DNA from: Heterohyrax brucei
Taxonomy: Eukaryota; Chordata; Mammalia; Hyracoidea; Procaviidae
DNA: 64,000 nucleotides
NCBI GenBank assembly: GCA_028571685.1
Contig: CM053141.1
Span: 78,167,833-78,231,832, forward strand
Direction of reading: 5' to 3'
Below the pieces are notes generated by a model, which saw only the letters and a list, made by a program, of their open reading frames with translations, ran no database searches and had not been told where the DNA came from. Numbering within the stretch: position 1 is the stretch's first letter; each line of letters starts with the position of its first letter. Both the position numbers and the translations under genes were made by a program. Positions 32,130 through 43,242 of the stretch are shown here, piece after piece.

Positions 32130-33275
32130 GAAAAAAAGAAAATTATAGCTTTAAGAAGATTTCTATCTCAAAATAAGATTGTTGATGTCAACACACCAAA
32201 AAGGCACCAAAATAGCACTAAATTCATATCTATCAAAAATTAGACTGAATATAAATGTATTAAATGCATCAATGAAGAGACAGAGAGTAACAGGCTGGAT
32301 CAAAAAACGTGATCCATCTACATGTTGCTTACAAGAAACACACCTCAGACTCAAAGATATGAACAAACTGAAACTCAAAGGCTAGAAAATAGATAGCAAG
32401 CCAACAACATGCAAAGAAGAGCAGGAGTGGCAATACTGATCTCAGATAAAATAGACTTTAAAGTAAAACCAACCATCTTGGACAAGGATGGTCACTATTT
32501 ATTGCTTAAAGGTTCAATACGTAAGAAGGAGATAACAATATTAAATATTTATACATCCAATAGTAGAGCATCTAAATACACTAAACAAATGCTGACAACA
32601 CTGAAAAGGGAGATAGATCATTCAACAATAATAACAGGAGACTTCAACACTCCACTTTCAGTAATGAACCGAACATCCAGAAAGAAGCTCAGTAAAGATA
32701 TTGAAGATCTTACTGTGACAATCAACCAACTCAACCTCATAGACATATACAGAACTCTCCACCCAACAACAGACAAGTACACCTTCTTTTCCAATGCACA
32801 CGGAACATTCTCCAGAATAGACCACACGTTGGTACATAAAGCAAGTCTCAACAAAATCCAAAGCAATGAAATATTACAATGCATTTTCTTACAATATAAA
32901 GCCATAAAAGTTGAAATCAGCAGAAGAAACATGGGTAGAAACTCAAACTCATGGAACCTGAACAACATCTTGCTAAAAAATTCCTGGGTTATGAAAGAAA
33001 TCAAGGATGCAATGAAGAGAGTCACGGACTCAAAAGAGAATGAAAATACATTCTATCAGAACCTATGGGATACAGCAAAAGCAGCACTCAGAGATCCAGT
33101 TATCTCAATCAATGCATACATCCAAAATGAAGAAAGGGCCCAAATCAAAGAATAGAAAAATAATTGAAAGAATTAACAAAACCAAGAGCTAGGTTTGGGG
33201 TTTTTGTTTGTTTGTTTGTTTTCTTTTGTTTTTAAAGATCAGCAAAACTGATAAATCCTTGGCCAGATTCAAAAT
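32130..33275 (+). mobile_element. L1 ORF2 endonuclease-domain fossil
   Basis: The 5' part of L1 ORF2. 32179-32385 reads KIRLNINVLNASMKRQRVTGWIKK... with CCLQETHL (catalytic Glu), then a stop. 32409-33155 is open for 248 codons: RAGVAILISDKIDFK, TGDFNTPLS (Asp/Asn motif), FFSNAHGTFSRIDHTLVHK, and then LQYKAIKVEIS where the family has SDHKAIK. The catalytic Asp-His pair is therefore lost and the domain cannot cut DNA. A T-rich (GTTT)n stretch at about 33200-33235 interrupts the following linker. The element is truncated before the reverse transcriptase. This is the longest open frame outside the CpG island. Confidence 0.92.
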
Positions 33276-33279
33276 AAAG

Positions 33280-33960
33280 TTGTTGAATAATTTCCATTCA
33301 ATGAGCAGTTATTGAGACTATATGACACACAAAGTCTTGTGCTAAAACTCTGAGATTTTAAAAAATGGCCAGGAAATGGCTCTTGTCCTCAAAGATGTTA
33401 CAGTCTGATTACCAAAACCTACTGCTGTCAAGTTGATTCTGACTCATAGCAATGCTATAGGTCAGAGGAGAACTGCTCCATAGAGTTTCCAAGGAGCTCC
33501 TGGTAGACTTGAACTGCTGACCTTTTGGCTAGCAGATATAGCATTTATCCATTATGCCACCAGAGTTTGATAAGGAGATATAAATAACCAGGGATAGAGT
33601 AAGGCAGGAAGAAATACTAGAAGAAACAAAGTGCCATCAGAACACTAGGAAAGTAACTAGCAATGCAACTGAGAATGGAGTGGCTTTATAGAGAAAAAGG
33701 ATTTGATTTCAGCCTAGAGAGATGAACAGAATTTCAGTAGATAGAGAAGAGTGAGGAGAGATTCCAGGTTGAGGGAACAGTAGGAACGAAATCTCAGCAA
33801 GGAAAGAGTACATATAATTCGTACTTCATTTTCCCATGGCTCTACTGCAATGACTTCCTTGCTAACTGTCAGTCTTTATCCACTTCTGCCTTCTTGCCGC
33901 CCGTACCCCACCCTGACACTGCTGCCACAGCATTCTTAACTTCCATAAAATGTTGGGCAT
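33280..33960 (+). repeat. Ancient repeats around a SINE
   Basis: 33300-33407 and 33571-33800 ('gagaggagattccaggttga'-type phrase near 33750, 'aaatctcagcaaggaaagag') look like one ancient placental repeat split by the AfroSINE. 33830-33960 ('tctactgcaatgacttcctt') is L2-like. Family names are uncertain. Confidence 0.4.
33408..33570 (-). repeat. AfroSINE
   Basis: Full antisense copy, 'ccaaaacctactgctgtcaa' to 'attatgccaccagagttt'. Confidence 0.92.
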
Positions 33961-34204
33961 TTTCTTAAGACTGTGAAATTTGTTAGCCTTTACATAATAT
34001 TCCCTGACATCTTTATACTTTTGAGATTTTTACATTATAAAATTGACGTATGCTATTTCATCAAGTTCAATCAATACCAAAGTATATAAAGTAAGAAGTG
34101 AATTTTCCCTCCAATACCACCCTCAAAGGGAACTGCTGTTAATAGTTTAGGTCACTGTGTTTGCAATTTTCCATCTTTCTGTCTTTATCTTCCACATCGC
34201 TTTC

Positions 34205-34525
34205 TGTTTGTTGTTAGGTACTATCAAGTTCATTCTCACTTATGCGATCCTCTACACAACAGAACAAAATGCTGCAACATCTTCACAATTATTGCTATGT
34301 TTGAGTCTATCATCTCAGTTACCACGTTAATCCATCTTGTTGGGATTTTCCTTTTTTTTTCACTGATCCTACTTTTCCAGGCATGATGTCCTTCTGCAGG
34401 AACTGGTCCTTCCTGATGATATATCCAAAGTACATGAGATAAAGTCTCATAATCCTCACTTCTTAGGAAAATTCTCGTTGTACTTCTTCCAAGACAGTTG
34501 TGTGGTATTACATTCTTTGTATGTA
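34205..34525 (-). mobile_element. RTE LINE 3' end
   Basis: Antisense 3' end: 'tttgttgttaggtactatca', 'aattattgctatgtttgagt', 'tttccaggcatgatgtcctt', 'ccaaagtacatgagataaag', 'gtacttcttccaagacagtt'. 5'-truncated. Confidence 0.85.
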
Positions 34526-34611
34526 CACATCATTTTGTATATATGTATACACATAAACAGAGAAATGACAGATCATATATGTATATACAGATCATCTATG
34601 TATATTTTGAA

Positions 34612-34744
34612 AGATGGGCTAGGCACTGGCATTGGTGCATACCTTCCCAAGGGGAGTACTTCAAAGGTGATTGCAATGATATTCAGTGATGAGATATGTA
34701 GCACCTAAAACAACTAAGTTCACGGACTTAATTCTTGGACCTTG
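34612..34744 (+). mobile_element. Mariner 3' end fragment
   Basis: 'aggcactggcattggtgcat', 'cccaaggggagtacttcaaa' and 'atattcagtgatgagatatg' match the 3' end of the element at 19087-20406. The terminus reads inward GGTCC...AATTAAGTCC and abuts TA at 34745-34746. Just before the stop codon it encodes the usual mariner C-terminal SQGEYF. Confidence 0.85.
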
Positions 34745-35207
34745 TATGTGGATTTATTTTTGCTTTCAAATGTGTCCCCCCCACCCCCAATGAATTCTCC
34801 CCTGCCTAAGACCTTTTGCTGACTACCCACCCAGGTTAATTCCAATCTGTTTAACTCTTATGCAAAGCTGTATAAACCAAATGCATTACTTTTAACAGGC
34901 CAAGGTGTTTTACATCCCTGTGCTTTTCCAATATTTTCATTCTTCTAGTTGGAATGCTCTTACTTACTATGGTCTGCTAGGCAAACGCTAACCCCTTTTC
35001 AAAATCAGCTCATCAAATACTGTCTTTTTCATATGGAGGCCACAATGAAATGTCCTTATCCAGTAATTTAGAAATAAGATTGCTCAGAATTAAACAAGCA
35101 AACCATGTATGACACGGATGTGATTAGTCTTCTGAAGGGGAAAACTGGGTGATTGTATATGAATATGTGACTGAAGCTTTTAGAAACTCTTCAGCTTCCA
35201 AATGATG
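34745..35207. other. Unassigned non-coding stretch
   Basis: Nothing recognised. Confidence 0.45.
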
Positions 35208-35345
35208 AGAACCCCAAAACCACAACCACTGGGACAGTTCCAGCTCATAGTGACACTACAGAGAGTAGAACTGCCCTACAGAGTTTCCAAGGTAGATTTG
35301 AGCTGCTAACTTGCTGGTTAGCAGCCAAGCACTTAACCACTCAAA
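35208..35345 (-). repeat. AfroSINE with small internal deletion
   Basis: 'ccccaaaaccacaaccactg', 'agaactgccctacagagttt' and 'ggttagcagccaagcactta'. Confidence 0.85.
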
Positions 35346-35559
35346 TGAGGAGAAAGTGGCAGGTAATCTTGGGTGGAGAAGGCAGAAATAATTGCATTTT
35401 AAAGAAACACAATTAAACATATTTGTCTTCTTTACAGTAAGACTACACAAAGAGAAAGGTTTGGTAAATCCAGAAAGCACAGGTAGGGGCTGGGGGTGTG
35501 GAGAGAATTGCAGGTAGGAGAAGGGAGATGCACAGAGACACACAGGCTGGCAGATGCAC

Positions 35560-36155
35560 ATTATTAATTTTCACTGCTATATATTATTCTGTACGTGAAT
35601 CACAGTCTATCTCCTATTGGTAGAAATTAAAATGGTTGCAAATAGCTAGCCATTACAAACAATACTAAGTGGACATTTTTGTAAATACGTCTTTGCACTC
35701 ATAAGTTCATGCTTTCTAGGATGCAGGTCTAGGACTGGCATTGCTAAAACATGTATTGTGAGCTTATTCAAATTTACTAGAGAATTTCAAATTACTTTCA
35801 AAGTGGTTGTGCCAATTTGTTTCTGCCACCATTGTAGCAAGATTTCAGTTGCTTTTCAGTGTTAATATACCTAACCTTGCCAGACTTTCAAAGGTTTGAC
35901 AGTTGGATGAAATTGAAGTTATCTCATTATTGTTCTGCTTTGCATTTCTCTGATAACTATTGAGATTGCACATCTTTTTTAAGTATTTATTGGTCACTTG
36001 GGTTCATATGTGTTCATATCCTTTCCCATTTTTCTATTGGGTTGTTTTTATTTTATTGTTCTGTGGGAATTCTTTATATATTGTAGAACTTTGTTGGTTC
36101 TGTGTTTTATAAATATCCTTCTGGTCCTTTGCTTATTTTTCACTTCAAAAAGAAA
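35560..36155 (-). mobile_element. L1 3' UTR, antisense, old
   Basis: 'tgcaaatagctagccattac', 'aaagtggttgtgccaatttg', 'gctttgcatttctctgataa' and 'gtggaattctttatatatt'-like sequence near 36065. No coding part remains. Confidence 0.75.
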
Positions 36156-36164
36156 ACTTTCTAT

Positions 36165-36290
36165 GTCTTGTTTTCCTTATCTGTAAAATAGAGATAATAT
36201 TGTTACACAAGTTAATATGTATAATGTGCTTAATACAGTGCAGAATTGGAAAAACTGTGTAAACACTTATTATTACAACTGGTAGTAGCA
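36165..36290 (+). repeat. MIR SINE, 3' part
   Basis: 'ttttccttatctgtaaaata' followed by 'taatgtgcttaatacagtgc', the second half of a sense MIR. Confidence 0.65.
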
Positions 36291-36684
36291 GTGCCTTTTG
36301 ATAAGTTTTAATTATTTTATAACATCTCTTAATGAGCCTAAATTTTTAGCTTTACTTTCTAAATTTGTGAAATTTTCCTCCATATTTGTGCCTAAAACAA
36401 AATTCTTCCCCATCCACATGTGATAACAATAATCTTGATATTGACTTTTTATGCTTTGCCCATGCTATAAGCATTTCTACAACCCGAAAATTTTCCCACT
36501 CAGTACTTTAGAACCTATTACAGTTGGGAAGGAAAGAAGAACACTTCTATGTTTTAAATGATGGTGGTTGCTTTACTAGACATTGTATGAGTATTGAAAC
36601 ACACTTTAGCTCACATAGTATAATTGTAGTAGGTTAAACAGCATCCCCTCAGATTCCTAAACACATGATACCTCAGAATGTGAC

Positions 36685-37184
36685 TGTCATGTCATGGATT
36701 GAATTATGTTCCCCACAAAACGTGTGTAGTAATTTGGTTGGGCCGGAATTCCTTGTATTCTGTGATTGCCCTCCATTTTGTGATTTTCTAATGCTGTGGG
36801 ACTGTAAATCCCTTCATAAAATCACTTCCCAGCTCTACTGTAAAGGGAGGTTCCTTGGAGTATGGCTTGCACCACCCTTTATCTTTTCATCCTACAAGAG
36901 ATAAAAGGAAAGGGAAGCAACAGAGAGCTCAGAACCACATCAAGAAAGCAGCACCAGAAGACTGGGTCCTTCAGACCTGAGGTTTCTGCACCAAGATACT
37001 CACCAATCAAAGACTGACGCAACACAGGACTTTCCTCTAGAGATGACAGAGCAAAAGCCTTACCCCTGGAGTGGACACCCTGAATTCAGACTTGTAACTT
37101 ACTGGACTGTGTAAGAATAAACTTCTTTCTTAAAGCCAACACTTCTTGGTATTTCTGCTAGAGCAGCAGCAGATGACTAAAACA
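36685..37184 (+). mobile_element. MaLR-like solo LTR (fossil) with 5-base target duplication
   Basis: 500 bases, TG...CA ends, flanked by GTGAC at 36680-36684 and 37185-37189. Sense landmarks are 'atggattgaattatgttccc', 'agaataaacttctttcttaa' (polyadenylation region) and 'tggtatttctgctagagcag'. Same family as 42356-42850 and the LTRs at 45521-47780. It is younger than the MLT1 LTR it entered. Confidence 0.85.
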
Positions 37185-37254
37185 GTGACCTTGGGTCTTT
37201 GCAGATGTAATTAGTTAAGATGAGGTCATTCCAGATTGGAGTAATCCGTACTGG

Positions 37255-38110
37255 TCAGTGCTAGTTCTGTTGCTGGTGACTTTGAAACTCTAGCGTCTGT
37301 CACTGAGTGGTTAGAACTATTACTAGGCATGGAAGACTAGGAGTCTGTTTATTTTTCTAGTATGCATTCAGCTCAGTCAACAGGTGTGTGATGAAGGCTT
37401 TCTCCTACAGTCCTAGATGGGCGGGGGTGATTGATACAGACATGAGTATCTAGCTTCACATGCTGAGAAAGCCAGGGGGCTGACAGTTGTCCCTAAGTGT
37501 GAAGATGGTGTGCCCCCTTTTGCCTGTTCTGAAGAAATTGTTTCTGCCCTGAATTTCCAGCTCAGGTGAGTCAGCAGTTTTTTCCCTCCCCTCTTGCTCA
37601 GGTTGTTAAATTGTCCCCTCTCTGGGGCTAGGAGAATGGTTCGGGGCATTCATAAGGAGTCCTACTTCCGGTGACAGATTCTGGAGTCAGGCACAGTGCA
37701 AGGCAGGAAGGGGAGAGCGCTGGGCAAAGGAGAGAGGTTTGTCTTGAAGGAAAGTTTCAGATCTTTGTGAGACAGGTTAGATGTAAGCCACTTAATTTTG
37801 ACGATTGAGTGACGTTTTTCACCTGTTTTGGAGGCATGAGTGGACTATCTGGTCAGTCTGTGCCATGAAAGAGGATGCCCTCTGAAGGCCACTGCTCCGT
37901 TCACCACTCTGGCCCCAGTGGATAGTTGGCAGGGCAGATCTGGCCAGTCCTAAGTACTTCCAGACCTACTTTCCCCTCCCTGTCAGTCTTAACTTTCCCT
38001 TTGATGTTCAGGACTCTTAAACTATCTTAGCTAATCAATTCGCTTATTCTCTTTGTTGGTAGATGGATCACAGGAAGTGCCTGACTACTCCGCCGCCTTG
38101 GCCCCACCCA
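37255..38110 (-). mobile_element. Unassigned LTR-like insertion (fossil)
   Basis: About 855 bases interrupting the MLT1 LTR. It has TG...CA ends and, on the minus strand, an AATAAA about 100 bases from one end, as expected for an LTR in reverse. No coding sequence. I do not recognise the family. Confidence 0.45.
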
Positions 38111-38544
38111 CCCAATGACTGATATTCTTACAAGGAAAGGAGAGGACACACACAGGGAAGAAGTGCACGTGACAACAGAGGCAGAGATTAGCGTGATGTG
38201 GCTACAAACCAAGGAGCACCAAGGACTGCCGGAAACCACCAGCGTCTAGGAGAGACATGGAACAGCTTTTCCCATGAAGTTTCTGGAAAGCACCACCTCT
38301 GTCAACAACTGGACTTCTGACTTTTGCTCTCTTGAACTGAAAGAATACATTTCTGTTGTTTTAAGCCACCAGTTTGTGGTGATGTTACAGCAGTCCTAGG
38401 AAACAAACATAGTAGTTAATGTCATAAAACAAGACTTTTTTTTTTATCATGATGTCTTACTAAACTTTTACTGGTGATTCTTGTATAATCTTTAAATTGT
38501 ATTGTAATTTTTCCATTTTTCTTTCTATGGCTACTCTTTTCCTC

Positions 38545-38600
38545 CATTGTGGTTGTGTGTGTGCGTGTGTGTGTGTGTGTATACACATATATATATGCCA
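38545..38600. repeat. (TG)n/(TA)n microsatellite
   Basis: An uneven (TG)n run followed by 'tatacacatatatatatg'. Confidence 0.9.
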
Positions 38601-38609
38601 GAATTATTT

Positions 38610-38945
38610 TTTAAAATAAATTTTATTGTGATTTAAGTGTCTGGAACCCACACCACTATTCTGCTCAACTGTTCTCCCCTCAGTCCTTCCCTCCCATGAC
38701 AGCACACTCCTCTTTGTCATCTAGAAGTCCTCATGCTCATTGGATCAAGACCTGTCACTCATCACCCTATCTTCTAGCCTCCAACAACAAGCCTCTAGGA
38801 CAGCCCCCATCAAAATTATTCTTCCTTCACTCTCTTGAAGTTTATTATTGCTGTTGTATGCCAACCAAAGCTTACTGGGCCCCAGCAAAACCGTGGATGT
38901 CTTACTAAAGACCGTATCTGTTCAGTGAACTGAGTTGATCTCCTG
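38610..38945 (-). mobile_element. L1 3' UTR remnant, antisense
   Basis: 'ttttattgtgatttaagtgt' with 'ccatgacagcacactcctct' recalls the antisense L1 3' UTR at 14888. The match fades after about 38720. Confidence 0.45.
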
Positions 38946-38949
38946 TATT

Positions 38950-39580
38950 GTGAAATAAAACTTTACACGGCACATTAGCTAAGTACGCGGAGTCATCTTG
39001 CAATGTCATTCTTAGTGATTAAAACTACTTTCAGGCTCCTCTGTGGCTGTTTATTCCTTTCTGCTCTGTTGAAGTCAGAATAAAGCTAGTTGGGCAAGTT
39101 TCATAGCTACAAAAGCAGGAGCAGTCACTATTCAGTGAAAACACTGGCAAATACAGAGCAGCACTGTCCAAAGCTCTTGAGATTAAGATGGGCTACAGGC
39201 CATGGAATTTGACTTCACAGGACAACCTAGATAGCTAAAAGAAATGATGGAAAAATGCCAAAGCTTCTTCCTGGAGGACAGTCTGCTTTGCCTGGGGACC
39301 TCTGGGGCTCCTCTCCGTATACAGCTGCAGTGGTCTTTTGCCCTGCCAAGAAGGTTGATTAAGCATTTCAGCTTTCATAATTTGTTGTCTATCTTATCAC
39401 TTTTTTGGGTTTACAAAGAATATGTACACTCCAAGCCCTCCTCAGAGAGTATGTATTTGAATTTTCTGCCATTCTATGTGTATCAGAAATATAGTCCAAA
39501 GAACTGATACTCAGCTGTCCGAAAAAAAATCTTTACACAAAGTCTATCTGACAATACGATTTAGAAATTATTCAGGTTGG
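38950..39580. other. Unassigned non-coding stretch
   Basis: Nothing recognised. The open frame at 39244-39507 shows no motif. Confidence 0.45.
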
Positions 39581-39582
39581 GG

Positions 39583-39785
39583 TAGTCCATGGGTTGTGCA
39601 AATAGTTAATGCAGTCAGCTGCTAATCAAAAGGTTGGAGGTTCTAGTCTACCCAGAAACACTTTAGAAAAAGTTCTGGAAATCAGCTTCTAAAAAATCAG
39701 CCACTGAAAACTGTACAGAGCACAGTTCTACTATGACACACATACGGAGTCGCTATGAGTTAGAATTCACTCAGCTGCATGTGGG
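39583..39785 (+). repeat. AfroSINE, 'cagccactgaaaac' variant
   Basis: 'ctgctaatcaaaaggttgga', 'aatcagccactgaaaactgt' and 'cgctatgagttagaattcac'. Confidence 0.85.
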
Positions 39786-39989
39786 TCTGTGTTGTGTGTT
39801 TCTTTATTCTGCTTGAGATGAAGAAGAATATTCAAAATTTAGGTTCCTGACTTTTTTCCAGTAGTGAGCACTGTATAGTACATATATGCTCGTTCTTTCC
39901 CTGCCTAGAAAGCTCAAAATCTAATTTAGATTTCAACCATATCATCTCTGTTAATGTTTATTGTAAGTACATATACGTTTTATTTTTCC

Positions 39990-40265
39990 CTTGGTCCTGA
40001 TTTTCTACTGTTTTCCTAATTTACTACTCATGTCCCTAGCTTATAATTTACATCCCAAATGTCTATCTAGCCCAGATTACACTCCACAGATTCAAAACCA
40101 TTTATTCATCTGCCTTTTCAACACCTCAGTTTGGATTTCCACAGGAATCTCACACTCAGAATGTCTAAAGCCGTACTTAAGTCTCTACATAAACAAATAA
40201 AATCTGGTCTTCTTCCTTCTGCTTTTCCCAACCCCCCAAAATGTTAACACTAGCTACCCCAAACC
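39990..40265 (-). repeat. Ancient mammalian repeat (same type as 18090-18620)
   Basis: 'cctcagtttggatttccaca', 'ggaatctcacactcagaatg' and 'tctaaagccgtacttaa' parallel the reverse complement of the 18.1-18.6 kb repeat. Identity is low. Confidence 0.4.
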
Positions 40266-40307
40266 CTAAACCAGACATCGTAGTCTTTTCTTTTTCTCAT
40301 CACCTTT

Positions 40308-40497
40308 ATTTGTCAGGATGCGCTGCGTAACACTGTGATAACAAGCAGCCCCCGAATCTCAGTGGTTTAACACAATAGAAGCTTATTTGTTACTCAGACT
40401 AGTGCATCAGAGCTGGGGGCTCTGCTTTCCTTTATTAAGCTGACTCTAGGACCCTCGCTCATGGAGCAGCCACCACTAGGAATATTTTTGGTCATCA
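40308..40497. repeat. Ancient unclassified repeat
   Basis: 'atctcagtggtttaacacaa' and 'tagaagcttatttgttactc' are characteristic of an old placental repeat. I cannot name the family. Confidence 0.45.
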
Positions 40498-40706
40498 TGA
40501 AAAAACGAGTCTCTGTTGAACCTATTCCAACTGATAGCTACCCCATGAGTAACAAAATAGAACTGTGCTCCAGAGGGCTTGCAATGGCTGAGTTTTCAGG
40601 AGCAAATCACCAGGGCTTTCTTCCAAGGTGCCTCCAGGTGGACTGAAACCTTTAACCTTTCTGTTAGCAGTCAAGTGTGTTAACTGTTTGCACCACCTAG
40701 GAATTT
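40498..40706 (-). repeat. AfroSINE, diverged long variant
   Basis: 'gttgaacctattccaactga', 'caccagggctttcttccaag' and 'ctgttagcagtcaagtgtgt'. Confidence 0.7.
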
Positions 40707-40721
40707 CCTTTGGTCACCATG

Positions 40722-42085
40722 TTGCTGTTGTTAGATATATCAGGTTGGTTTCAACTCAGAGTGACCTTATACACAATAGAATGAAACACTGCCAGGTCCT
40801 GTGCCATCCTTACAATCACTGTTATGCTTGAGCCCACTGTTGCAGCTGCTATGTCTATCTACCTCCTTGAAGGTCTTTTTTGCTGATCCACTACCAAGCA
40901 TGACACCTTTCTCCAGGTTCTGGTCCCTCCAAAGTACATAAAATGAAGTCTTGCCAACCTTGCTTCTAAGGAGCATTCTGGCAGTTATTTCTTTCAAGAT
41001 ACATTTATTCATTCATCTGGCAGTCCATGGTGTATTCAGTTTTCTACTCTAACACCTTAGCTAAAAGGCATTGATTCTTCTTTGTTCCTCCTTACACATT
41101 GCCCAGCTTTTGCTTGCATATGAAGTGACTGAAAACAAAATGCCTTGAGTGGAGTGCACCTTAGTCCTTAAAATGACACCTTTGTTTTTGAATACTTTAA
41201 CAAAATCTTTTGCAGCATATTTGACCAATAAGATAACGTCACCTGATTTCTTGACCGCTGCTTCCATGGGCATTGATTGCAAATTCAAGTAAAATAAAAC
41301 TCTTAACAATGTCAATATTTTCTGCTTTTATCATGATCTTGCTTTATTGCTCCAGTTGTGAGGGCCTTTGTTTTCCTTGTGTTAGTGAAGGTGACAGTGT
41401 TTGATCTTCATGAGTAAGTGTTTGAAGTCCTCCTCACTTTTAGTAAGCAAAGCTGTACCCTCTTCATGCCATTTTCTTCTCATAGTCCATCTTTTCAGAT
41501 TATTTGCTCAGCATACAGGTTGGACAAGGACAGGGTAAGTATACAACCCTGATATATGCCTGTCTTGACTTTCAACCACACAGCATTCCCTGGTTCTCTT
41601 TGAATGACTGCACCTTGATCTATGTGCTGGGTCCACATGAGCACCGTTAAGTGCTCTGGAATTCCCATCCTTCTCAGTGTTATCTATAATGTGTTATGAT
41701 TCACAGAGTTCAATGTTTCTGCATAGTCAATAAAACATAGGTAAATATTTTTCAGAAACGCTGGTGGCACAGTGGTTAAGTACTTCATCTTCTAACCAAA
41801 AGGTCAGCAGTTTGAATCCACCAGGTGCTCCTTGGCAACTCTATGGGGCAGTTCTACTCTGACCGACAGAGTTGCTATGAGCTGGAATCGACTAGATGGC
41901 AGGGAGTTTTTTTAAAAAATATTTTTCTGACATTCTCTGCTTTGAACCAAGATTCATCTGACATCAGCAATGATATCCTTGTTTCCACATTCTCATCTGA
42001 ATCCAACTTGAATTTCTGGCTGTTCCCTGTTGATGTGCTGCTGCAATCACTTTTAAATAATCTTCAGCAAAAATTTACCTGTGTA
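40722..42085 (-). mobile_element. RTE LINE, 3' half, with a SINE inserted
   Basis: Antisense 3' end and reverse-transcriptase C-terminal region. The minus strand reads LEKGVMLGSGSAKKTFKEVDR at 40767-41012 and AKDFVKVFKNKGVILRTKV with KSWAMCKEEQRRINAF at 41061-41315, the conserved C-terminus of RTE ORF2. It continues past the SINE at 41754-41916 into further RT-domain sequence ('attcatctgacatcagcaat'). Stops break the frame. Confidence 0.85.
41754..41916 (+). repeat. AfroSINE with 11-base target duplication
   Basis: Full sense SINE inside the RTE copy. AAATATTTTTC occurs at 41743-41753 and again at 41917-41927, so the target site is exact and the SINE is younger than the LINE. Confidence 0.93.
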
Positions 42086-42089
42086 TAAC

Positions 42090-42354
42090 ATTAATGGTCA
42101 CCATAGTGGAGGTAAAATTGTGCTACAGGATCTTATCTTGGCAATTTAATGCTAACCCGAGAATCCAGAGCTGATAATTTGGCCTCACAACCTAACTAGA
42201 GGAGACCAGAAATGCAATTCTATCATGTACTCAGAAGACAGAGTAAGTACAAAAATCAACAAGTAGCATTAAAAATGACCACACTGTCCTAGGTTAAATC
42301 CCCAGAAGCAGACCCTAAGGTAAAGATTTTTGTGAAAGAGATTTATAAGAAGTG
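42090..42354. other. Unassigned non-coding stretch
   Basis: Nothing recognised. Confidence 0.4.
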
Positions 42355-42355
42355 T

Positions 42356-42850
42356 TGCTAGGTATCATGAATTGCTTTGTGTTCCCACAAAATGTATGTC
42401 AACTCAGCTATACCATTACTCCCAGTATGGTGTAGTGGTCCACCGTTTTGTCATCTGATGTGATTTTCCTGTGGAGAATCCTGTCTCATCACGTTAACAA
42501 GGTAGAACTTAATCTACAAGATTAGGTTGTGTTTTGAGTCAACTTTTTTTGAGATATAAAGGAGAGAAGTGAGCTGAGAAACAGGGGGACTGCATACCAC
42601 CAAGAAACTAGTGCCAGGAGCAAAGCATATTCTTTGAACCCCAAGTCCCTCTGCTAAGAAATTCCTAGTTCAGGAGAATACTGATGACAAGGACATTCCA
42701 CCAGAGCTGACAGAGACAGAAAGACTCCTCATGGAGTTGATGCCCTGAATTTTGGCTTCTAACCACCAGACTGTGAGAGTATAAACTTGTGTATGTTGAT
42801 GCCATCCACTTGTGATATTTCTGTTACAGCAGGGCTAGAGAACTAAGACA
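42356..42850 (+). mobile_element. MaLR-like solo LTR (fossil)
   Basis: Sense LTR of the same family as 36685-37184: 'tttgtcatctgatgtgattt', 'aatctacaagattaggttgt', 'acttgtgatatttctgttac', 'agagaactaagaca'. No internal region. The left edge is approximate. Confidence 0.8.
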
Positions 42851-42854
42851 CCGT

Positions 42855-43242
42855 AGTAAAATGGTAGGAGAGTTAAAAAGAGATACAGGGAAGGGGAAGT
42901 AGCCAAGTACCTGTTCGATGCCACATACAGCTCCACAGACGACAATTTAGGGTCAGTTCCACAGAGGAATTCTAGAGACAGCCGCACCTCAGAACAGTCA
43001 GCTCTGGCACAGGGAAGCTGGAATGTTTATTTATGCTTCTGCACCAGGAGTCGTTCACTAGTGCTGGTTCCAAGGGATGCAGACTCCCAAGTTCTTCTGG
43101 ATCTCCTTTCAGGTGCTGGCTGTTGGAAGTGAAAGTATGAAAATGGCAAAAAGGACACAAAATGATACAGATGAAGTGCTGACGTCATCTGCTACAGCTG
43201 ACCCCAAATCTAATACAGCACAGCTGCATCCTAATAGTTTTA
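42855..43242. other. Unassigned non-coding stretch
   Basis: Nothing recognised. Ends at TA (43241-43242), the target of the mariner derivative. Confidence 0.45.

Larger units (their letters stand above)
36630..38415 (+). mobile_element. MLT1-type MaLR LTR (fossil) with two LTRs inserted
   Basis: Three pieces of one sense LTR: 36630-36684, about 37190-37254 ('gtctttgcagatgtaattag', 'ttaagatgaggtcattccag') and about 38111-38415 ('gagattagcgtgatgtggct', 'ttctgttgttttaagccacc'). The gaps are filled by LTR insertions of other families. The solo LTR is old. Confidence 0.85.

Noticed and set aside
32409-33155. 248-codon frame as a possible host endonuclease gene
   Set aside because: It matches the L1 ORF2 endonuclease in motif order and has lost catalytic residues.
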